A stretch of 64,000 bases of DNA from Tahibacter aquaticus (lineage in GTDB: Bacteria > Pseudomonadota > Gammaproteobacteria > Xanthomonadales > Rhodanobacteraceae), in NCBI RefSeq assembly GCF_004363655.1, contig NZ_SNZH01000005.1, forward strand, positions 186,750-250,749, given 5' to 3'. The notes beneath the pieces are model-generated. The model made no database searches and had not been told where the DNA came from. It saw only the letters and a list, made by a program, of their open reading frames with translations. A program made the translations under genes and the position numbers. Of this stretch, positions 18,701 to 27,332 are shown piece after piece. Within the stretch, counting starts at the first letter, position 1, and each line of letters starts with the position of its first letter.

Positions 18701-21700
18701 CCAGCACCACGACTGTCGTCAGTTGCACCAGCGCCGCCGTACTGCCGCCCGGCGCCAATGCGCCGCCGGTCACGGTGCCGGTGACCATCGCCGTCGGCAC
18801 GGCCTCGCCGGCCGTGAATAGCGCCAGTGCCAGCGGCGGCGGCGACAGCAGCTGTCCGGCGGCAGCGCATTGCCAGGGCACTATTTCCACGCCCATCGAT
18901 GCGCCGCACCTGGAACTGACCAAGTCGTTGCAGGGCAGCTTCGTCGTCGGCGTGCAAAGCCTTTACGTGCTCAGCGTGGCGAACACCGGCCAGGCTGCCA
19001 CGCTGGCCGGCACCATCACCGACACCATTCCCGCAGGGCTTGCCATCGGCAGCCTGCCGGCCGGCTGCTCCGCCAGCGGCCAGGCGCTGACCTGCACCTT
19101 GCCCGCGGGCCTGGCCCCCGGCAACAGCGTCAGCTATTCGATTCCGGTCACACCGCAAGGCACGGCCAACGGCCAGAGCCTGACCAACAACGCCACGGTC
19201 AACGGCGGCGGCGACACCAGCTGCCCTGCCGCCGCACATTGCACCGGCACCACCACCGATACGGTCGGCGCGCCGCAGCTGTCGGTAGTGAAGACCGCCA
19301 CGCCGGCCAGTTTCGTCATCGGCGTGCAGGCTTTGTATACCTTGCAGGTGACCAATACCGGCAGCGCCGCCACCACCGCGGTGACCACGGTCAGCGACAC
19401 GGTGCCCAGCGGCCTGAGTATCGGCAGCCTGCCGCCGGATTGCAGCGCCGCCGGCCAGGTCGTCACCTGCACCATCGCCGCTGGCCTGGCCACCGGCACA
19501 CCGGTCAGTTTCGCCATTCCGGTGACGCCGCAGGCCAGCCTGAGCGGCCTGTCGGTGACCAATATGGCCACGGCTACCGGCGGCGGCGACCCCAGCTGCA
19601 TCGCCGGCAGCCCCAGCCTGCCACCACGCTGTACCGGCTCGACCACGACGCCGATCGGCGCGCCCATGCTCGACATCAGCAAGAGCGCCAGCGGCGCCAA
19701 CTTCGTCATCGGCGTGCCGGCCAGCTATACCCTGACTGTGACCAATTCCGGTTCGGCTGCGACGACGGCAGTCGCCACGATCAGCGACACGATTCCTGCC
19801 GGCCTGGCCATCGGCAGCCTGCCGGCAGCGTGCAGCGCCGCCGGCCAGGTGCTGACCTGCAGCATTCCCGCCGGCCTCGCTGTCGGCACGCCAGTGAGCT
19901 TCGTCATTCCGGTAACGCCCGGCGCCTCGGCCAGCGGCCAGATACTGACCAATACCGCCAGCGTCAGCGGCGGCGGCGATCCCACCTGTCCCGGTGCAGC
20001 GCACTGCGAAAGCGAAACCAATACGCCGGTGGAAGCACCGCAGCTGAGCATCGCCAAGAGCGCCAGCGGCGCGAATTTCGTCGTCGGCGTGCCAGCCAGC
20101 TATACCCTGCAGGTGACCAACATCGGCACAGCCGCGACCACCGCGACGGCGACCGTGAGCGACACCATTCCCAGCTCGCTGAGCATCGGCAGCCTGCCGC
20201 CGGCCTGCAGTGCGGCGAGCCAGGTGGTGACCTGCAGCATCCCGGCCGGGCTGGCCAGCGGCGCCCTGCTCAGCTTCGCCATTCCGGTTACGCCGACGCC
20301 GGCAGCCAGCGGCACGACGGTGACCAACATGGCCAGCGTCAGTGGCGGCGGCGATCCCACCTGCCCGGCAGCGGCGCAGTGCAGCAGCTCCACCACGACG
20401 CCGGTCGATGCGCCCCAGCTCAGCCTGGTCAAGACCGCCAGCGCGAGCAGCTTCGTCATCGGCGTGCCGGCCAGCTACACCTTGAGCGTGACCAATACCG
20501 GCACGGCGGCGACCACGGCCAGCGCCACGGTCAGCGATTCCATTCCCGGCAACCTGACCATCGGCACCTTGCCGCCCGGCTGCAACGCTGCTGGACAAGT
20601 GGTCAGCTGTGTCATTGCCGCCGGGCTGGCTCCCGGTGCGCCGGTGAGCTTCGTCATTACGGTCACGCCGACCGCCGCGGCCAGCGGCAGTACGGTCAGC
20701 AACAGCGCCGTCGTCAGCGGCGGCGGCGATCCCACCTGCCCCACCGCAGCGCACTGCGGCAGCTCCACCCAGACTCCCGTCAACGCCCCGCAACTGAGCG
20801 TGCGGAAAACCGCCAGCAGCGCCGCCTTCGTCGTCGGCGTACCGGCCAGCTATACCTTGCAGGTGACCAACATCGGCAGCGCCGCGACCACCGCCACGGC
20901 GCAGGTCAGCGACACGGTACCGGCCGGCCTGAACCTGGGTGCGATGCCGGCCGGCTGCAGCGCTTCCGGGCAGGTGATCAGCTGCACCATCGCCAGCGGA
21001 CTGGCCGCGGGCGTCAGCCTGTCCTTCGTCATTCCGCTGACAGCGACGGCCGCCGCCAACGGCCAGACGCTCAACAACACCGCCACCGTCAGCGGCGGCG
21101 GCGACCCCACCTGCCCGGCAGCAGCGCGCTGCAGCAGCAGCGTCAGCGTGCCGGTGGACGCGCCGGCGCTGAGCATCGTTAAGACCGCCAGTGCCAGCAG
21201 CTTCGTCGTCGGCGTAGCCGCCAGCTACAGCCTGACCGTCACCAATACCGGTGCCGTTGCGACGACTGCCGCTGCCAGCGTCAGCGACAACGTGCCCGCC
21301 GGTCTGAGCATCGGCAGCCTGCCGCCCGCCTGCAGCGCCAGCGGCCAGGTCGTCAGCTGCAGCATCGCGACAGGGCTTGCCAGCGGCAGCCAGGTGGTCT
21401 TCGTCATTGCGGTCACCCCGACCGCCGCGGCCAGCGGCAGCGTACTGACCAATACCGCCGTGGTCAGCGGCGGCGGCGATCCGGCTTGCCCCGGCGCAGC
21501 CAACTGCAGCAGCAGCGTCAATACGCCGGTCGCCGCACCGCAGTTGCGCCTCGTCAAGAGCGCCAGCGCGGCGAGCTTCGTGGTCGGCGTGCCAGCCAGC
21601 TACAGCCTGACCGCGACCAATATCGGCAGTGCCGCAACCACGGCCGCGGCCAGCATCAGCGACAGCGTCGCCGCCAGCCTGGTGCTTGGCGCCATGCCGG

Positions 21701-22761
21701 CGGGTTGCACCGCCAGCAGCCAGAATGTCAGCTGCACGGTGCCGGCCGGGCTCGCCGCCGGTGCCAGCGTGACCTTCGTACTGCCGGTTACGCCGTCGGC
21801 AGCGGCCAATGGCACGACCGTGACGAATACGGCAACCGTGTCCGGCGGTGGCGACCCTACCTGCCCGGCTGCGGCGACCTGCTCCAGCAGCGTCGACGTG
21901 CCGGTACAGGCGCCGCAGCTGAGCATCGTCAAGACCGCCAGTACCGCCAGCTTCGTCGTCGGCACGCCAGCCAGCTACAGCCTTAGCGTGACCAATACCG
22001 GCAATGCTGCTACGACAGCTGCCGCCAGCGTGAGCGACACCGTACCCGCCGGACTCAGCCTCGGCACCTTGCCGGCCGGCTGCAGCGCGAGCGGACAGCA
22101 GGTGGTCTGCAGCATTGCCGCCGGGCTCGCGCCGGGGGCCAGCAGCGTCTTCGTCATTCCGGTCACGCCGCTGCCCGCCGCGGCCGGCAACACCCTGACC
22201 AATACCGCGACCGTCAGCGGTGGCGGCGGTGGTTGCGCCGGCAGCTGCACCAGCACGGTCACGGTGCCGGTCGGCAACGAAGCCGACCTGTCCGTGCTCA
22301 AGACCGCCGGCGGCGGTGGCTCGCCCGGCGGACCGATCAGCTACACCCTGACCGCCAGCAATGCCGGCCCCAACACCGCCGTCGACGTGAGCGTCACCGA
22401 TGCGCTGCCTGCCGGCCTGGTCTACCTCGGCGCCACTGGCCCGGGCTGGAGCTGCAGCGTCGCCGGCAACCTGCTCACCTGTACCCTGCCCAGCCTGGCC
22501 AACGGTGCCAGCAGCGCGATCGTCCTGGCCATGGAAGTACCGCCCGGCTACAGCGGTGCAACCCCGATCCTGAACACGGCCGACATCGCCAGCAGCACGC
22601 CAGACCCGAACCCGGCCAACAACAGCTCCACGGTCACGACGGCCATCGCCATCGTGCGCATCGTGCCGTCGCTGACGCCGGCCGGGCTGGCCGCACTCGC
22701 GCTGTTGCTGCTTGCGCTCGCCGCCACCGCGCGGCGGCGCGGACAGCGGCGCGCCGCATAA
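15721..22761 (+). CDS. Giant secreted DUF11 repeat protein (2346 residues)
   Basis: ATG 15721 is preferred over ATG 15715 because GTGAGGA ends 6 bases before it. A long positively charged n-region leads to a hydrophobic core and likely cleavage after AKA near residue 62. Then come a jelly-roll-like domain starting FVNTGFELPSAG (~65-285), a Calx-beta-like stretch with IIEDNETLSL, a DUF11 unit, two prealbumin-like units, and about eleven DUF11 Ig-like repeats, each closing with SGGGDPTCP-type Cys motifs. The C-terminus VPSLTPAGLAALALLLLA plus Arg-rich end resembles an IPTL-CTERM sorting signal. It is probably a long surface stalk or adhesin; ligand unknown. The Cys pairs suggest disulfides. Confidence 0.85.
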   Translation: MSRCPARPPHCAVLLSPMMPAADKAASIPGAGTTPRRLTQAARLAATAAATLLLLGAGMAKAQIQRGFVNTGFELPSAGATTCVFIIGADAIPGWNTTHPVASGAQPASYCPPNITAATPGATGGGLIEIWANGGAGAPSLAGTQHAELNAYVVSRLSQSVCLINGETVSFSLGHRGRASASVPDVAEFNIDSNANTVLQASTENDGGGGVVQCGNTVVAPTNGPVAGANDGAVVTPSCSSVIATSGWRRYSGTFTWNGSSGAHDFGLASISAAGGSAAGNFFDDMNITLRPVIELSSGQFSSREGQPSAQPQLLVVGTVPAGGIPVSITVVAGTATLGSDYTTTSTFTIPAGVYQTPTAVPLTGLITVIDDTIIEDNETLSLQIQTSAAYVLGSTATCNAAAQATTTYTIVDNDVDVRTTKSVVNANPPAGGTATFNVTFQNNTARPTVDDLTAHDATVNLADALPAGFSAFAWTCSASGTPAPACPAPSGSGAIATTATLPAGNAGAAGGTLTYSIVATLAPTQCAAVSNSSGVTTIGQVAEATAAQAGFVTPVPGGTANNSASAGVDPGCLSLSKTTLGLAGGPFTFTLANTSQASGSVTTAAVATPTPVDGNASAGTQPFGISAAGSDISIAEGAAPVPFVLASASCSNGSGTVGSLSGATYTIAAADVTPGADFSCSFANRAVRTVTLNKTLVPAADSGRFDLQVNGSSVATNVGNGGSGSVSTIEVGSSVSIAELAGTPNNGLGAYATALACTGTSVVAGTNNQSGSFTMPNADVSCTFTNTARVNLAISKTATPSGSYLPGGPLSYAISVTNNGPAAASGISVSDTVPAAVTVSAWSCSASGAIADCDTTAAGTSASGSGNAIALNAVALGAGESLSIAVTGTVAITATGSITNTATAAPPPGATCTTLPCSVSGTVVNTDSGTPQLTLVKSASPNAFAVGQSGTYTLQLSNSGTSSTVGTLNLSDPLPAGITTTATPSGSGWNCAASTTTVVSCTSAAVLPPGANAPPVTVPVTIAVGTASPAVNSASASGGGDSSCPAAAHCQGTISTPIDAPHLELTKSLQGSFVVGVQSLYVLSVANTGQAATLAGTITDTIPAGLAIGSLPAGCSASGQALTCTLPAGLAPGNSVSYSIPVTPQGTANGQSLTNNATVNGGGDTSCPAAAHCTGTTTDTVGAPQLSVVKTATPASFVIGVQALYTLQVTNTGSAATTAVTTVSDTVPSGLSIGSLPPDCSAAGQVVTCTIAAGLATGTPVSFAIPVTPQASLSGLSVTNMATATGGGDPSCIAGSPSLPPRCTGSTTTPIGAPMLDISKSASGANFVIGVPASYTLTVTNSGSAATTAVATISDTIPAGLAIGSLPAACSAAGQVLTCSIPAGLAVGTPVSFVIPVTPGASASGQILTNTASVSGGGDPTCPGAAHCESETNTPVEAPQLSIAKSASGANFVVGVPASYTLQVTNIGTAATTATATVSDTIPSSLSIGSLPPACSAASQVVTCSIPAGLASGALLSFAIPVTPTPAASGTTVTNMASVSGGGDPTCPAAAQCSSSTTTPVDAPQLSLVKTASASSFVIGVPASYTLSVTNTGTAATTASATVSDSIPGNLTIGTLPPGCNAAGQVVSCVIAAGLAPGAPVSFVITVTPTAAASGSTVSNSAVVSGGGDPTCPTAAHCGSSTQTPVNAPQLSVRKTASSAAFVVGVPASYTLQVTNIGSAATTATAQVSDTVPAGLNLGAMPAGCSASGQVISCTIASGLAAGVSLSFVIPLTATAAANGQTLNNTATVSGGGDPTCPAAARCSSSVSVPVDAPALSIVKTASASSFVVGVAASYSLTVTNTGAVATTAAASVSDNVPAGLSIGSLPPACSASGQVVSCSIATGLASGSQVVFVIAVTPTAAASGSVLTNTAVVSGGGDPACPGAANCSSSVNTPVAAPQLRLVKSASAASFVVGVPASYSLTATNIGSAATTAAASISDSVAASLVLGAMPAGCTASSQNVSCTVPAGLAAGASVTFVLPVTPSAAANGTTVTNTATVSGGGDPTCPAAATCSSSVDVPVQAPQLSIVKTASTASFVVGTPASYSLSVTNTGNAATTAAASVSDTVPAGLSLGTLPAGCSASGQQVVCSIAAGLAPGASSVFVIPVTPLPAAAGNTLTNTATVSGGGGGCAGSCTSTVTVPVGNEADLSVLKTAGGGGSPGGPISYTLTASNAGPNTAVDVSVTDALPAGLVYLGATGPGWSCSVAGNLLTCTLPSLANGASSAIVLAMEVPPGYSGATPILNTADIASSTPDPNPANNSSTVTTAIAIVRIVPSLTPAGLAALALLLLALAATARRRGQRRAA
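18514..22284 (+). repeat. Tandem ~375-bp coding repeats (DUF11 units)
   Basis: Units begin at the Pro codon of P-x-L-x-x-x-K: 18514, 18904, 19273, 19663, 20038, 20413, 20788, 21163, 21538 and 21913. The last six are exactly 375 bp apart, the earlier ones 369-390. Conserved marks per unit are ASYTLxVTNxG, SDTxPxxLxIGxLP, CSAxGQVxxC and SGGGDPTCP. The strict spacing suggests recent duplication or recombination. They sit within one open frame, so they are not an array of separate genes. Confidence 0.9.
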
Positions 22762-22772
22762 CCGCGACCACG

Positions 22773-22804
22773 GCGGCCACGTCCCCGCGCCCGGACGTGG
22801 CCGC
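22773..22804 (+). terminator. Strong stem-loop after the giant DUF11 gene
   Basis: A perfect 12-bp stem: GCGGCCACGTCC (22773-22784) pairs with GGACGTGGCCGC (22793-22804) around an 8-base loop, 11 bases past the DUF11 stop. There is no T-run, so it is either an atypical terminator or an mRNA 3'-end stabiliser. Confidence 0.55.
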
Positions 22805-22930
22805 TGGCCAGGGCCGAACCGCTTGCGCCCAGCCGTGGCGGCACTGCGGCAAATGCGCTGCGTTGCGCCTTGCACAGCGAGGTGGGGCCGGGTCATTCTC
22901 GTTCGCCCCCGCTCCCGCCAAGGATCGCCA

Positions 22931-23818
22931 ATGACGCGCAAGACCAGCTCCGATTTCGATCCCGAAGTGCTGCGCCAATTCGATGCCTATGTCCACGGCA
23001 GCCTGAGCCGGCGCGGCTTCCTCACCGCCATCGCCCAATACGCCACCGGCGTGCTGACTGCCGAGCTGATCCTGCAGCAGCTGAGCCCGCAGTTTGCCGT
23101 CGCGCAGCAGGTGGCCGAGGCAGACCAGCGCATCAAGATCGCGCATACCGAATTCGACTCGCCCGCGGGCAACGGCAAGGTCAAGGGCTACCTGGCCCGC
23201 CCGGCCCAGGCCAAGGGCAAGCTGCCGGTCGTGCTCGTCGTGCACGAAAACCGCGGCCTCAATCCGCATATCGAAGACATTGCCCGGCGCCTGGCACTGG
23301 ACGGTTTCATCGCGTTCGCACCCGATGCCCTGGCACCGCTGGGCGGCTACCCGGGCGACGAAGACAAGGCACGCGAGCTGTTCGGCAAACTGGACCAGGA
23401 AAAGACCCGCGCCGACTTCCTCGCCGCGACAGCGGCGCTGAAGAAACTCGACGGCGCCAACGGCAAGGTCGGCGTGGTCGGCTTCTGCTACGGCGGCGGC
23501 ATGGCCAACTACCTCGCCACCCAGCTGCCCGACCTCGCCGCCGCGGTACCGTTCTACGGCCAGGGCGCCAAGCTGGAAGACGTGGGCAGGATCAAGGCGC
23601 CGCTGCTGATTCACTTCGCCGAGAAAGACGAACGCATCAACGCCGCCTGGCCCGCCTACGAGGCCGCACTGAAAGAACACGGCATCCGCTACGAAGCCTT
23701 CGTCTATGCCGGCACCCAGCACGGCTTCAACAACGATACGACGCCGCGCTACGACAAGGCCGCCGCCGACCTGGCCTGGCAGCGCACCATCGCGTTTTTC
23801 AGGAAGCAACTGGCCTGA
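22931..23818 (+). CDS. Dienelactone hydrolase family protein with Tat-like leader
   Basis: 295 residues from ATG 22931; the open frame upstream lacks supporting features. The N-terminus has SRRGFLTAIA followed by a hydrophobic stretch, a twin-arginine-type leader unusual in starting near residue 27. The alpha/beta hydrolase domain shows catalytic Cys ~186 in VGFCYGGG, Asp in AEKDERIN and His in TQHGFNNDT, the Cys-Asp-His triad of dienelactone hydrolases. The family opens lactone rings in aromatic degradation, but many members act on other esters. It probably folds in the cytoplasm and is exported to the periplasm. No aromatic pathway genes adjoin it, so the substrate is open. Confidence 0.88.
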   Translation: MTRKTSSDFDPEVLRQFDAYVHGSLSRRGFLTAIAQYATGVLTAELILQQLSPQFAVAQQVAEADQRIKIAHTEFDSPAGNGKVKGYLARPAQAKGKLPVVLVVHENRGLNPHIEDIARRLALDGFIAFAPDALAPLGGYPGDEDKARELFGKLDQEKTRADFLAATAALKKLDGANGKVGVVGFCYGGGMANYLATQLPDLAAAVPFYGQGAKLEDVGRIKAPLLIHFAEKDERINAAWPAYEAALKEHGIRYEAFVYAGTQHGFNNDTTPRYDKAAADLAWQRTIAFFRKQLA

Positions 23819-24074
23819 GTGACGCAGGTTGCTGTAAGCCGCCAGGCGCACACCAACATCGAGGTGTCGCACCATCAAAGAATCCATGCCGAACCAGTTC
23901 GTATACATAGACGAAAAAGAAAAAGCAGCAAGGAATTCGTAGCCACCGATTCGCGACGTAGCAAAAAGCAGCTTCGCCATGGGCATTTCGATGGTGGGCC
24001 AGCCCGCTGTTGCGGTGCGCCTGCGGCTTACCCACAACCTACCAACCCCAAGCAACTCCAACCAACAATGTGGA

Positions 24075-24803
24075 TTAGCCGGGCATCGGCACGGTTTCGC
24101 GCCAGCTGACCGCGAAATCGGCCGCCGCGCCTTTGCGCACGGCCAAGGCCATGGCATGGCCGGCAGCGGGTTCGCGATAGTCAAACTGCCAGTCCGCCGC
24201 AACGTCGTCCAGCGCCGCATCGAAGCCGATGCCGATGCGCCCCTGCTCCAGGCGGAACCAGAACTGCTCCAGCGGAATGGCCAGGCCCATGCCACGCGCC
24301 TTGATATACGCTTCTTTCAATGTCCACAACTGGAAGAAACGCCGCGACTGCAGCGCCGGCGCCAGTGCGGACAAGTCCTGCAGCTCCGGCGGCGCGAAAT
24401 ACTGGGCGGCGATAGGCAGCATCTCCTCGCCACGCTGGGTCTCCTCCACGTCGACGCCGGCATCAGCATCGCGCGTCACCACGCAGGCGACCAGGCTGCG
24501 CGCATTGGAAAGATTGAAGCGCAGGCCGGTGGCGACGCCGGGCAGGTCGATCTCGGGCCGGCCGTAGTCGTTGCGGCGGAAGCGCCAGTCCTGCGGCGGC
24601 AACGGTACGTAGCGCGACAAGGTCAGCCGGCACAGCGCACGGGTCAGCAGGTATTCGGTCTTCAGATAGTCGAAGGCGAAACGTTCGCAGCGCTCGCGCT
24701 CGTCGGCGCTGAGCAACGAACGGTAATAATCCATTAGTTGCGGATGCCGGCACTTCTCGGTCCAGGCATACCATACCTGTGCTTGGCCCTGCTCCAGCTT
24801 CAT
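24075..24803 (-). CDS. 4'-phosphopantetheinyl transferase (Sfp/AcpT-like)
   Basis: 242 residues starting MKLEQGQAQVWYAW at 24803; the frame stays open upstream but a terminator for the preceding gene lies there (24859-24890), so this is a separate unit. Hallmarks are GVDVE, with the Mg2+-binding Asp and Glu, and WTLKEAYIKARG, the WxxKExxxK motif of Sfp-type enzymes; LRFNLSNARSLVACVV is the usual preceding motif. It moves phosphopantetheine from coenzyme A to a serine on carrier proteins of fatty acid, polyketide or non-ribosomal peptide synthesis. No carrier or synthase gene is in the window, so its partner is unknown. Confidence 0.92.
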   Translation of the reverse strand: MKLEQGQAQVWYAWTEKCRHPQLMDYYRSLLSADERERCERFAFDYLKTEYLLTRALCRLTLSRYVPLPPQDWRFRRNDYGRPEIDLPGVATGLRFNLSNARSLVACVVTRDADAGVDVEETQRGEEMLPIAAQYFAPPELQDLSALAPALQSRRFFQLWTLKEAYIKARGMGLAIPLEQFWFRLEQGRIGIGFDAALDDVAADWQFDYREPAAGHAMALAVRKGAAADFAVSWRETVPMPG

Positions 24804-24858
24804 GCCTGCGTCCTGCGCTGCGGGGCCGGCAAGTGTAGGCAGCAAGCCGGGGCTGTGC

Positions 24859-24890
24859 AAAAGACAAAGCCGCCTTGCGGCGGCCTTGTC
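24859..24890 (-). terminator. Rho-independent terminator after the DUF11-type gene
   Basis: Read on the minus strand: 12-bp stem GACAAGGCCGCC / GGCGGCTTTGTC with one G-T pair, GCAA tetraloop, then TTTT (24859-24862). It lies 25 bases past the stop of the 24916-26349 gene, a textbook intrinsic terminator. Confidence 0.88.
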
Positions 24891-24915
24891 GTCACGGCGG
24901 AGCGAAACGGTCAGA

Positions 24916-26349
24916 TCACGGCTCGAAGCCGTTCTTGAAGATCTGGTCGGGCAATACAGCAGCGCAGGATGTCGTCTGGATGGAAACATCGTCGACGAAG
25001 AAATTCGACAAGGCACCGTCGCCGTTCTGTACCGACTCGAACGACAGCGCATGCGCTGCGCCATTGGCCAGTCCTGCCCCCAGCGGAATGACGACCTGGC
25101 GATAATCCGCCTCGCCGCAATTGGCCGACAGCGCATCCTCGCGCCACACTTCGGTGCCGTCGATGGTCAGGCGGGCGAAATCGTTGGCGCCCTGGGCGGC
25201 GTTGCAGTCCGGCAGCTTGACCCAGAAGGTCAGGTTGGTCGCACTGGTCGGAATCGTCACGCTCTGCACAACGCTTGCCGTCTCGACGCGGTCGTCCCAG
25301 CCGCCGAACCAGATCCACCAGTCGCCGGTGCGCGCTTCGGCGAAGCCGCAGGCCGCGCCGCTGCAGACCGGCGAGCCGCTGGTGCCGGTCTGGGTCCAGG
25401 TGGTGCCGGTATTGCCTTCCTCGAAGCTCGGATCGCCGACAGCTTCCGCCAGGTTGTTGGCCGATGCCGACGCCGTGTTGCCCGACGCCGACGCCAGGCT
25501 GACCGTGTTGTCGACAGCGGGGCAGCCTGCGCCGGTAACCGACACGGTGAGCGAGCAGTTCGCCGTCGCCGCGGCGGCGAGCGTGCCGATGTTCCAGGTC
25601 CAGACTGAACCAGCCGCGCTGCCGCTGCAGGTATCCGACACATAGCTCATGCCGGCCGGCAAGGTATCGGTGGCGACGATGGCCGACTCCGATGCAGTAC
25701 CGCTGTTGCTGGCGACGAAAGAAAACGTGACATTGCCGCCGCCCGAGGGCACGCCGGGGCTGGCGATCGCCTTGCTGATCGTGGTGCCTACACCGGTGAC
25801 CGTGCCCGGACCGGTGATGGTGTTCGTCAGCGAACCGACATCGCCGGCGGAGAACGCCGTGCTGACCAGCACGTAGTCGGTGCCGCTAGCGAGCGTGGTG
25901 ACGATCTGCGAGTCGGTGCCGCCGGTGAAGTCGTCGCCGCCGACGATGCAGTTGGTCAGCGCGTTGGCCGGATCGAAGGTTGGCGAGTAGACGAAGATGA
26001 AGCCGTCGAAATCCTGCTCGCTGAGGATGGTATAGGTGCCGGCGGACGACACACGGAACGGCGTCGCGACATAGGCGACACCGTTGCCGCTGCTGGACAG
26101 GCCGGAACAGTCGGAAAATGCACGCGCATAAGTCGGCTGGCCGGTGGTGTTCACGGTGAAGCCGAACGACGAGGCGTCGGGCGTGGGCGCTACGCGGGAC
26201 GTGAACGGCCCGGGATGGAAAATCTTGTTCTCTTCGACCTGTTCGGCGCTGGGGCGCGCCTGCTTCATGAGCGGGCTGGCGGCCAGCACCGATCCTGCGG
26301 CACCAAAAAGAACCAGGCCAATAACACTGCAAAGCTTGGATTTATTCAC
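24916..26349 (-). CDS. Secreted DUF11-type protein with LFxxxFE-like tail
   Basis: 477 residues. Signal peptide MNKSKLCSVIGLVLFGAAG ends near SVLA/AS. Residues ~50-190 form a beta-rich domain with DCSG and NCIVGGDD (pre-peptidase-like), 190-290 a DUF11-like Ig unit (ATDTLPAGMSYV), and 300-465 a jelly-roll carbohydrate-binding-like domain with FEEGNTGTTW, WIWFGGWD and FFVDDVSI. The last ten residues are DQIFKNGFEP, a tail shared in form with other secreted proteins of this window. It is probably extracellular or surface-held; no catalytic motif is seen. It is transcribed alone, with a strong terminator behind it. Confidence 0.75.
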   Translation of the reverse strand: MNKSKLCSVIGLVLFGAAGSVLAASPLMKQARPSAEQVEENKIFHPGPFTSRVAPTPDASSFGFTVNTTGQPTYARAFSDCSGLSSSGNGVAYVATPFRVSSAGTYTILSEQDFDGFIFVYSPTFDPANALTNCIVGGDDFTGGTDSQIVTTLASGTDYVLVSTAFSAGDVGSLTNTITGPGTVTGVGTTISKAIASPGVPSGGGNVTFSFVASNSGTASESAIVATDTLPAGMSYVSDTCSGSAAGSVWTWNIGTLAAAATANCSLTVSVTGAGCPAVDNTVSLASASGNTASASANNLAEAVGDPSFEEGNTGTTWTQTGTSGSPVCSGAACGFAEARTGDWWIWFGGWDDRVETASVVQSVTIPTSATNLTFWVKLPDCNAAQGANDFARLTIDGTEVWREDALSANCGEADYRQVVIPLGAGLANGAAHALSFESVQNGDGALSNFFVDDVSIQTTSCAAVLPDQIFKNGFEP

Positions 26350-26867
26350 AATAACTCTCCCAAATGCACGGCTTTTCTATCTTGTGTATTGCACGCTTGC
26401 GCTGCCCCTCGCGGGCAGCTCCAGTCGATGCAGCAAGACCACGCCTTTCGCATTGCTTCCCCTGTAGAAGGGCACGGCTTTACCACGTCGAAACCTGCAG
26501 GTGTCGCTGTTCCGTTGCTGCAGAGGCCGGGACAATCGCGGCCTTCGCGAGTAAGAGCTTCGATGATTTTGGAACAGGTCACGGCTTTGTTTTAGATCGA
26601 ACATCGACAACCACTCAGCCCGCCATGGAAATGCAAGGCTTCGTACGAAGCCTAGTGGAACTTTTTTCTTTGTCGCGATTGTTTGTTTCCGGTTAAACCG
26701 GCGATTGCCGCGATCGCGCGCAGCCAGCGAAATGTCGACGCTGCGTGAACGATGGCGCGACGTGACAGCGCATGCGCACCCGGCGCCGGCAGCGCGCCAT
26801 GCGGTCGCCTTGAAACTTTGCCGCGCGACGCGCAGTCTATGCGCCGCCTCCTCCGCCCGGACCCTGC
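26350..26867. other. 518-base intergenic region, no supported gene
   Basis: Lies between the divergent DUF11-type gene (minus) and the copper cluster (plus). Several open frames cross it but none has a believable start or composition. The notable element is the palindrome and T-run at 26636-26668. Promoters for both sides must lie here; I could not place them with confidence. Confidence 0.6.
26636..26668 (+). terminator. 18-bp perfect palindrome followed by T-run, without an obvious upstream gene
   Basis: AGGCTTCGTACGAAGCCT (26636-26653) is a perfect dyad, followed 8 bases later by a run of six T. It has the form of a plus-strand intrinsic terminator, though the spacing to the T-run is long. 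The gene on its left is on the other strand, so it may end a small RNA or a decayed gene, or be an operator for the copper cluster. Confidence 0.45.
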
Positions 26868-27227
26868 GTGCTGCGAACCGCCGTCAACTGCCTGCTTGCC
26901 CTGCTGCTGTGCCTGAATAGTTTTCTGGCGCCGCTGGCCATGGCCAGTCACAGCCAGGCAATGGTGGCGATGCAGCAGTCGGCGCCCTGCCATGGCGATA
27001 TGCCGCAGCACGGCGACGCCGGCGCAGCAACACAGTCCGACCGGACGACGATGCACGACACCGACTGCTGCAAGCCCGGCCATTGCGCCTGCGCCCAGGC
27101 CGCCGCAACAACACCAGCCACTCTCGACTGCCTCAGTTTTGCCCCGGCCGACCGTCTCGGCCCTGCCGCCGTGCACGCGCGCCGCGATGTGCCGCTGGCG
27201 GTTGGCCTGCGTCCTCCCATCGGCTGA
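26868..27227 (+). CDS. CopL-like small exported metal-binding protein
   Basis: 119 residues from GTG 26868. A signal peptide (LLALLLCLNSFLAPLAMA) is followed by a mature part rich in Cys, His and Met: PCHGDMPQHG, MHDTDCCKPGHCAC and a later Cys. This layout fits the CopL family, encoded just upstream of copper resistance genes in xanthomonads and needed there for copper-induced expression. A TolC-like lipoprotein and a multicopper oxidase follow. The call rests on position and Cys/His pattern; the C-terminal third is not conserved to my eye. No ATG is available in frame upstream. Confidence 0.7.
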   Translation: MLRTAVNCLLALLLCLNSFLAPLAMASHSQAMVAMQQSAPCHGDMPQHGDAGAATQSDRTTMHDTDCCKPGHCACAQAAATTPATLDCLSFAPADRLGPAAVHARRDVPLAVGLRPPIG

Positions 27228-27332
27228 AGCACGCGCGTTTCTTCTATGCAGCGCCTCATGGCCGCTGCCGCTTTCCTGCGTGCATGAGCCGCCAGCCGCT
27301 ATCCGGCAATGGCGGCCGTTAGTCCGAGTACG

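Noticed and set aside
15943-22941. A 2332-codon open frame on the minus strand opposite the DUF11 gene
   Set aside because: It is a shadow of the periodic GC-rich repeats; its translation is compositionally odd, lacks motifs and has no ribosome binding site.
23819-24109. 96-codon frame after the dienelactone hydrolase gene
   Set aside because: No motif or ribosome binding site, and it runs into the end of the phosphopantetheinyl transferase gene.
26364-26696. 110-codon plus-strand open frame in the gap before the copper cluster
   Set aside because: Arg/Cys/Ser-rich translation with no recognisable domain and no ribosome binding site.
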